Shown piece by piece: positions 1-7,700 of a DNA stretch of 19,629 nt (position 1 is the stretch's first letter; each line of letters opens with the position of its first letter). The notes beneath the pieces are model-generated. The model was not told the origin of the DNA, ran no database searches, and saw only the letters and a program-made list of their open reading frames with translations. Position numbers and translations under genes: made by a program. The DNA lies in the NCBI GenBank assembly GCA_030248065.1, contig JASAMV010001456.1:1-19629 (forward strand), written 5' to 3'. Source of the DNA: Rhynchonema sp. JSB1_4 (taxonomy: Eukaryota; Nematoda; Chromadorea; Monhysterida; Xyalidae).

Positions 1-113
1 TGTTTTCTCCCATTATAGCATCGAAACTTGAAGGCCATCTCAAAGTACGACACTGCCTCGGCACTTTGATCCTAGTTGAGTTACAGCATGTTGAAAACAC
101 CTGCTACTCTCCG

Positions 114-203
114 TTGGGGGTTGGTCTAGTTTCTTATTTTTGAAAAAGAAAACCAAGTTGGTTGGCGGAGGAATTTTCGCGGACAAAAAAGACCAAGCCC
201 CAA
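114..203. repeat. short inverted-repeat element, TGGGG(G/C)TTGGTCT termini
   Basis: A roughly 90-bp segment begins TGGGGGTTGGTCT and ends with the reverse complement of TGGGGCTTGGTCT. It encloses AT-rich sequence. Related motifs recur at 930-1010 and 1186-1205, which suggests a small dispersed family. No coding capacity. Target duplication not clear. Confidence 0.4.
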
Positions 204-217
204 AGCACGCGAGCCCA

Positions 218-286
218 ACACACACACACACACAAGATTGCTTCAGCACATGATTGTTGCATAATACCCCAGCTGTGTGTGTGTGT
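218..286. repeat. AC then GT dinucleotide microsatellites
   Basis: An (AC)n run at 218-234 and a (GT)n run at 274-286 lie about 40 bp apart in opposite phase, so they could pair as a weak hairpin. Simple sequence; no gene. Confidence 0.8.
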
Positions 287-293
287 TGTATTA

Positions 294-471
294 GGGCGGC
301 CTTAGGTTAAATCCGGAAACCGGAATCCGGAAATATTTCCGGAAAACGCATTATTTTTGCATGTCAATTTTTGCGTTTTCCGGAAATATTTCCGGAGTCT
401 GGAAATGTTTTGTATTTTTGCATGCAAATTATTTCCGGTTTCCGGATTCCGGATTTAACCTAAGTTCGCCC
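294..471. mobile_element. PIF/Harbinger-type MITE with TTA target duplication
   Basis: A 178-bp foldback. The left end starts GGGCGGCCTTAGGTTAAATCC; the right end is the inverse of GGGCGAACTTAGGTTAAATCC. It is flanked on both sides by TTA (291-293, 472-474), the 3-bp duplication typical of PIF/Harbinger elements. The interior repeats CCGGAAATATTTCCGG and is almost palindromic. It is too short to code, so it is non-autonomous. Confidence 0.8.
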
Positions 472-474
472 TTA

Positions 475-929
475 GGGACTTTACGCTCTCTCGGTGAGTG
501 CGTCGCTGCTGGCCCGATCATTACGTTTATAATGTATCGTAAGGCGGCTTGGCTGTCGGCGTCTTTAGCGCAGTGGCAAGCATATCTGACTGTGGTTGTG
601 AGAGCCACGAGTTCGAAGCTTCTCACAGACAAGCTTTTTGATGTTTTTCTTTATGTTTTCAATGTGTAAATATCAATGATTTCAACAAACAGAAACCAAT
701 CGCTTCACACCCGACGTTTGCTTCAAAATACAATCAGAAAAACCCGGCCCAAAAAATCGGGCCGGATAGGACCGGGCTGACTTTTTCTGAATCCGGCCAT
801 GCCGGACCGAGGTAACCTGATTCCCACCTCTGTAACAAGCATTTTGAATGATAATGCTGCATTTAAGACGTTTTCATGAACCCCGTATTGAATCATTTTC
901 AAGCAGGCGAAAAATAAATGGCAGAGAAA
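475..929. other. non-coding, no gene seen
   Basis: No exon or RNA gene recognised. A CCGGCCC/GGGCCGG hairpin lies near 744-766. The short open frames here have no recognisable content. Confidence 0.5.
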
Positions 930-1205
930 ATGGGGGTTGGACTATTTTTCGGTTTTCAACTGCTCCGCCAAGGGGCTTGGTCTATATTTATTTTTTTGTG
1001 AACTAAAACCAACCGACAAATAGCTTTGTTTTTGCTTGGATATGATGTTTCAAAGTCTACTTTTGTTTCTATGATGATCAGCAAGCTCCCTTACGTAGCC
1101 ATGCCAAACATCAGCCTACCGAACCAAACCGTGTTGGAAATGCGGTCAGGCCAACTTCAAACGCTTTTTTCTCGAAAAAGTGGTTTGGGGGTTGGTCTTA
1201 TTTTT
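930..1205. repeat. degenerate members of the GGGGTTGG inverted-repeat family
   Basis: GGGGGTTGGACTA near 930, GGGGCTTGGTCTA near 973, ACCAACC near 1009 and GGGGGTTGGTCTTA near 1188 echo the element at 114-203. CTCCGCCAA near 963 also occurs there in reverse complement. Boundaries are not resolvable by eye. Confidence 0.3.
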
Positions 1206-1793
1206 ACTGATACCGACGAAACAGCCCAGGAGAGCGCATCAAACCAACCTCAACAGCAATATAAAGTGATACGACAGGCTCTTAGTGACGATAATAATAA
1301 AATGAATTCGGGCACTTGCAAATAACCGCGTTTTTTTACTTGGGTTGTGTGTGACCAGCCAAATACAAATAACCGCGTTGCACATACAAGAGACCCTGTC
1401 GTTAAAATTGCCATCTACAACGGCTCGTTCCCGCATCTAATTACAAGAAGTGTTAACATAGCAGTAAAACTAGAGTATAATAATATTATATTCAAGGACA
1501 TACGCAACGCATGCAATGCCTTGGGGCCAACAAAAGTGTGTTTGAAATTAGTGCCTTTAAACGATAACCACAGTCAATCGTAAAATAGGATAGTCACGTA
1601 CATACCGCTTTCCAAAAAATGCTTCGATTACTTTCTTGAGGGGATACCTTGAATTAGAGTGATCTGAATGACATAAAACTCGCCGCACTTTTCAGCGACT
1701 GGTTGTGTTTACAAAAAATTGATATTTTTATTGGTGATACTAATTTATCAATAACATTGAGAATGTTGACTTTGAGAGCCACTTCGAACAAAC
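1206..1793. other. non-coding upstream region of the transporter gene
   Basis: This AT-rich stretch must hold the promoter and 5' UTR if ATG 1794 is the true start, but no clear TATA box or initiator can be defended. In-frame stops, including TGA near 1766, separate it from the coding exon. An untranslated first exon or spliced leader site would not be visible here. Confidence 0.35.
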
Positions 1794-4700
1794 ATGGTCA
1801 ACGTCTCGTGCTTCAAAGCGCTGCTCTGCGTCACGTGTTGTTTGACCAGCGCACTAAATTGGCTGCTACATTTCGGACCACTCAGTTTCACACCAACGTA
1901 TTTTCGCGAAAGTGGAATTTATCACAGAGTGATGGTGAATGGTACGGTAAGTGATGTTCGAATCTTTTGGTTACAAGCTTTTCGCATTACGGGCAATGGG
2001 CGGAAATAGGGTTTCGAGGTTTTTGAAATGTACATAGTACTCGCGTGTCACCGCACTAATGTTGACCACCGTAAACCTTGGGTTCACAACAGTAGCAGTG
2101 AAACATACATTAAGGCCGCATTCACAATGCAGCGGATTAGCGGGTTAGCGGATTAGCGGATTAGCGGGTTGCGGATTAGCGGGCCCGCTTTTCGCGCACG
2201 CTTTTGCATTCACAATGGAAATTGAAAAAGCGGATTAGCGGGTCAGCTAATTGGAGACCCGCTAATCCGCTAACCCGCTAATCCGCTAATCCGCAAAAAG
2301 TGTTTGCGCTCACAATGCACGTCGTCCGAGTTTAGGTGAAAAAGTAGATTTACTTCAAAATTTTGTTGTTTGTGTCTTTCTTTGTTCAACAAATGGCAAA
2401 TTACACACATCAAATCAATCAAATGTTGTTATTCTAAATGTTTCATTGGATTGCAGCATTTCCAGCCAATAAACAGAAATATAGGAACACCGATCACGAA
2501 AATAGCACGAATAACACATAGGCGTATATTAGAGTGGTCAACTCAAGTGGTCGAATCACTTTGTCAACTTACATTGTAGATTCGTCAACTCACCCCGAAT
2601 GCCATGTATTATTTCTCGCATTTATTTGGGACTGCTGTGAGTTGACTAAGTGATTTGACCACTTGAGTTGACCATTGTAATATTAGCCAAACTTCGACCA
2701 CATGCGCCTCAGGCAGGACGCAGTGTTTATGCACGAACAAACCTTCGCGTGTGTGATATCATAAGCACTGCACTGTCCAGTTTAGCGCAAGACTTGCAGT
2801 TTACACGCTGTTAGGTTTATCACTCGCTTTATAGCAAGATCGATGCAGTGCTGCGAAGCGCAGCGGTAGCGTGCTGGCCTGCTGAATAATAGGGCGCGTG
2901 TACGACACCGCCCATGGACATCACTTTACATTATTTTTTCAGTTTTTTTGTTTTCATATGAAACCGTGTAAAAATAGCTGGCCGCTGTGGCAAAAATGTG
3001 AATGAGTTGAATTGCATTCTCGCATTGATTGTTCGATGCAAGTTATTTCTTCAGTGGCTGGCTGGCTGGCTTTACTTTCGCCACGATGCAAAGCCCGTCG
3101 GAAAAAACAGCAAGACCATTTTGTAATACAGCATTTTGCAACCATGTCGTGTAGAGTCGAAACTGAACGCGATAATGATACCATACGTTGTAAAAAAATC
3201 TCTTTTCCAAACATTAAATGCAACAAAAACGTTTCCAATGAACGCAGGTGGTTAAGCTGCTAATGTATACACTTTTTTCATGCTCTGAAAATGTTTTGAA
3301 GGCAAATAATAAACTTCTGAACGTGCGCCTCCGGTGCTAATCCGCAAAAAAATAGAACCAGTTCTAATCGTGAAAAGCGGATTAGCGGACCCGCTAATCC
3401 GCTAACAGGCTAATCCGCTTTGCATTGTGAATGCACACGCGTGCAGCGGATTAGCCGCTAATATCATTAGCGGATTAGCGGGTGTGAAAAGTTGCTCGCC
3501 CGCTAATCCGCTAACCCGCTAATCCGCTTTTTGCATTGTGAATGCAAAAGCGTGCGCATCTCGCCCGCTAATCGGCTAATCCGCTAATCCGCTTGCATTG
3601 TGAATGCGGCCTAACAGAATTAGCAACACTCGAACTTCTGAGTTTCGGGTAACCTGACCAAATGCTCAACCAGATACAGTGCAAATGTCGCTAACTAGAT
3701 GTTTTGGAGAGCTACTTTTACGCTGGTCAAGACTAGTGAGCCAAATCCACCGAACAAAAATCGGTTGTATTCCACCTCCGAGCGCAATAAATGCGATCAG
3801 TTTTAACACAAATTATTCCCTTTCAGATAACTTACGAAAATGAAAATGTGCTCAACGGCGTGTTCTTTCAACTTAAACAAGTCGGCATAATCATCCTGCC
3901 TTTCACGGGCTGGTTGCTGGTCAAAACGGGAGCTCCAAATTCAGCGATTCTAGCGATGGCTGTGTTAATAGTTACTCAGTTGACACTGACGATAGCGGAA
4001 GAATACTGGTCATTACTCTTGGCCAGGACCGTGCAGGTACACACGGTGCCAGGGATGTGGCTTGAGAGGTATGGGGGACTAGCCCCCAAATGCTATGGCT
4101 TTCTTGATCCCAAACCCATACCCCAGACTGGCTAGCTACATAGTATTCTTGCTCCGGTCATCAAGTCCAAAAAGTGTAGATTTTGGTACCAAGGTGCCCA
4201 TTTTATGGAGCAAAATAGTCAAATTCGGTCAAGTTTTCTTCATACGTGCACAAAATACCTATTTTAAGGCTTATTTTGGCATACATAATTTCTACCAAAT
4301 TTTATACCCCCGTTTTTGACTTCTATACCAATACCATCCAAATCGGGGACCCCGTTTACCACATAGCTATACATAGCTTTCTTTCTCGGACCAACAACGT
4401 ACGTCACTGTACGGTACCGTGCAGTGTTTTTCTTCTCATTTTCTTAATCTCAACTTTAATTGCAGACGACCACGACTTTAATCGTTATTTGGTTGCACTG
4501 CATATACAGTACCTTATAAGTTTGTTGTCGTTTCAGGGTTTTGGTTGCACCCTGATAGAGGTGTGTTATATGACCATGATATCCGAGCATTGCACAAACA
4601 TTCGTGAACGATCAATACTGATGGCATTGGCATTGGGCGCCATGCAACTGGCTGTTGAAGGTTGAATCGAACAGAATTTTATTGTTTGGCTTTGGCTTAC

Positions 4701-7700
4701 GCCCGTGTTTAGGCTTGATCATGACTCGTTAATATGGCTAATTGTTTAGCGTTGCTTTATCAACGCAAACACGGCCAAAGCCGCCCTGAATATGAGTGAT
4801 GAAATGCCGGTGGCCGGGCAATTGAGCAAGACCAGTTTGAGCAAGACCACTTTGAGCAAGTGAAAAAGAGCAGAGCCAAAAGGGCAAAGCCCAATTAAGG
4901 GCAAGACCAAAAGGGCAAAGCCCAAATAAGGGCAAGACCAAAAGGGCAAAGCCCAAATAAGAGCAAGACAAAAAGGGCAAGACCAAAAGGGCAGCACCAA
5001 AAGGGCAAGACCAAAAGGGCAATACCAAAAGGGCAAGACCAAAAGGGCAATACCAAAAGGGCAAGACCAAAAGGGCAAAGCCCATTTGTCGCAATTAGTG
5101 CCACGCCACCTGGTAAATGTATTGACATCTTATTTCAAAAATGTCGCGTACGATTCGACGTGCAATTCGAATTAAGACGTACGATCACAAGCAGGGTTGG
5201 GCAAACAAAACGACGGCGTTTTTTCTTAAAAAAAACGACGTTTTTTTAAAGAAAAAACACCTGGGTCGTTTTTCGTTTTTTTTAATTCCTGAATTTCCTT
5301 GATTTTCCCTGATTTTTCAGGAAAAGTACCCTGATTATCAAGGAAAATCAATTTTTTGTCCCATTTTTTTCAAAAAATTTTCGACCAATTTTTACTTTGT
5401 CGAGATACGTCGATATACGGAGTTTGGCTTTCAGTGATGACCAGGGTTGGGCAAAAAACGTTTTTTTTCAAAAAATCTTTTTTAAAAAAAACGTTTTTTT
5501 TAAAAAAAAAACGTTTTTTTAAAGCGCCCAGATGACCAAAATATGCCCCCAAAAAAATTGAAAAACGCTCATTTTGGGAAGAAAACGTGGTTAAATGAAG
5601 CAATTCTATGTGTTCTGAGGCAAAATAAACGGGTTTCAACCCTTTTCTAGCGAGTTGTTAAGATCCCATATCAGACCCGCATCATGGGACCAACTTTAGC
5701 CGGGGTCATCACTGAAAGTCAGACTCCGTATATCGACGTATCTCGACAAAGTAAAAATTGGTCGAAAATTTTTTGAAAAAATGGGACAAAAAAATTGATT
5801 TTCCTTGATAATCAGGGTACTTTCCCTGAAAAATCAGGGAAATCAAGGAAATTCAGGGTTTAAAAAAAACGAAAAACGACCCAGGCGTTTTTTTTGAAAA
5901 AAAACGTCGTTTTTTTTAAGAAAAAACGCCGTCGTTTTTTTTTGCCCAACCCTGGTGATGACCCCGGCCAAAGTTGGTCCCACGATGCGGGTCTGATATT
6001 GGATTACAAGACAACCCTGATCACAAGATTTTATACCAGCACACAACGCGCATTTGTTTATTATTTCGGTTCGTTTGTTCATATACCGTTCAGGAGTAAA
6101 TCATGGCTTTCTTGGGTCAATTGCATCCTTGTGAGCTGAGTTGACTTATTTTTTTTGGTGGCAAATATTTTGCCACAGTGCTGAAAATCACATAGTTGAC
6201 TCAAGTTTCACCGTGCAGAAATGCACACAGGCACATGAAAAACTGCGAATGTCAAAATGCTGATGTCACCGCTTATTGTGCCTCAGAACACATAGAGTTA
6301 CTTCATTTCACCACATTTTCATCCCAACATGAGCGTTTTTCAATTTTTTGGGGGGCATATTTTGGTCATCTGGGCGTTTTAAAAAAACGTTTTTTTTAAA
6401 AAAAGGATTTTTTGGAAAAAAACGTTTTTTGCCCAACCCTGATTGTAATGCGATATTTGCACTTCGCCCTTTTGGTCTTGCCCTCTTGGACTTTGCCCTT
6501 TTGGACTTTGCCCTTTTGGACTTTGCCCTTTTGGTCTTGCCCTTTTGGTATTGCCCTTTTGGTATTGCCCTTTTAGTATTGCCCTTTTGGTATTGCCCTT
6601 TTGGTATTGCCCTTTTGGTATTGCCCTTTTGGTCTTGCCCTTTTGGTCTTGCTCTTATTTGGGCTTTGCCCTTTTGGTCTTGCCCTTATTTGGGCTTTGC
6701 CCTTTTGGTCTTGCCCTTATTTGGGCTTTGCCCTTTTGGCTCTGCTCTTTTTTTCTTGCTCAAAGTGGTCTTGCTCAAACTGGTCTTGCTCAATTGCCCG
6801 TGAGCCGAAATGCCCACCTACTGCATGCATACACACTGTACAGTATATATAGTCTTTCCGTTTTATAACAGTCCAGAGGTGGTATACAGAAAATGTTTCA
6901 ACGCCTTGAAAACAGCAGTCATCGTCGTGGATGATAACCAACATCTCGACAACGTAGCTCGAAACATGCGTGTTACTTGATGGCTGCTGTTGCGATGAAA
7001 CATTTGCTGCATACTTTGTTTGGACCAAGAATAAAATGAAAGACTATATATAGGCAAACCATGCCAACACGAGCCCGATTTAGCAGCTGGCAGAATAGTG
7101 AAACATTCATACGTGGCTGCTGATTTGGGAAATGTTACACGTTGAAGAATACAAGGTGGAGCATGATGATTTTATCTTTATTTTGTTTTGAACACACACC
7201 AACTTCGAATTCGGACTCGTGTTGGCGTAGTTTGCTTTTACATATATAATCCAGCAACAGCTAACGCAGAATTTATGGCAACCACACTGCCTGATTGGTA
7301 AAGCGGAAAATCCAGTGATAAGCTTGCCCGGTTTTAGACCGGAAGTTCGCAGACATTTTTTCTTTTTCTTTTCTTTCTTGTTTTTCCCCTTCAGGCTCGG
7401 CTTATTCAACGCTTCGGTGACTTCAAAAAGTTTTTTTATTTTTGGCTGGCAGTCACTCAAAATGATTGCCTCTTCTGTGTCGTTACGCAGAAAAATTCAT
7501 GCTTTGGCCACTTCTTTTTGTCTTTCTTTCTTTCGCGGTTTTTTTGCTTGCTACCGTAACCCTAATCGAACCATTCCAATTTTCATGTCTGAAGCGAGCG
7601 CGCACGTTTTCCGCTTTACGGATCAGGCAATTTGACTGCCATAAATTCTGCGTTAGTTATTGTCGGACTATACCAAGATGTATAGCCAACATTCATTTAT

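Larger units (their letters stand above)
2114..3611. mobile_element. 1.5-kb Harbinger-like non-autonomous element in intron 1
   Basis: Both ends carry the inverted terminus GGCCGCATTCACAATGC, then (A)GCGGATTAGCGG. Both flanks are TAA (2111-2113, 3612-3614), consistent with a 3-bp Harbinger target duplication. Arrays of GCGGATTAGCGG/GGTTAGCGG fill about 2131-2305 and 3335-3600. GCATTCACAATGC or a close variant recurs inside both arrays. The interior has no transposase frame. It holds a smaller MITE (2530-2679), a tRNA-like segment and a GGCT run near 3056. Without this element intron 1 would be about 380 bp. Confidence 0.75.
4815..6800. mobile_element. 2-kb foldback element with minisatellite arms, in intron 3
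   Basis: Both ends share CGGGCAATTGAGCAAGACC in inverted orientation, then two more GAGCAAG units. Each arm then becomes a 14-bp minisatellite: GGGCAAGACCAAAA at 4870-5084 and its reverse complement at 6466-6745. A longer variant unit contains GGGCAAAGCCCAAATAA. The centre holds further inverted repeats. No transposase is visible. The symmetry points to one large foldback-type element or a palindromic duplication, not two independent arrays. Confidence 0.6.

Noticed and set aside
4738..5128. Minus-strand hydrophobic frames (FGLALLVLPFW repeats)
   Set aside because: They translate the 14-bp minisatellite. Overlapping frames give similar low-complexity peptides, and the mirror array gives the same on the other strand.
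6348..6868. Plus-strand hydrophobic frames resembling a membrane protein
   Set aside because: Same minisatellite in inverse orientation; no start context or domain.
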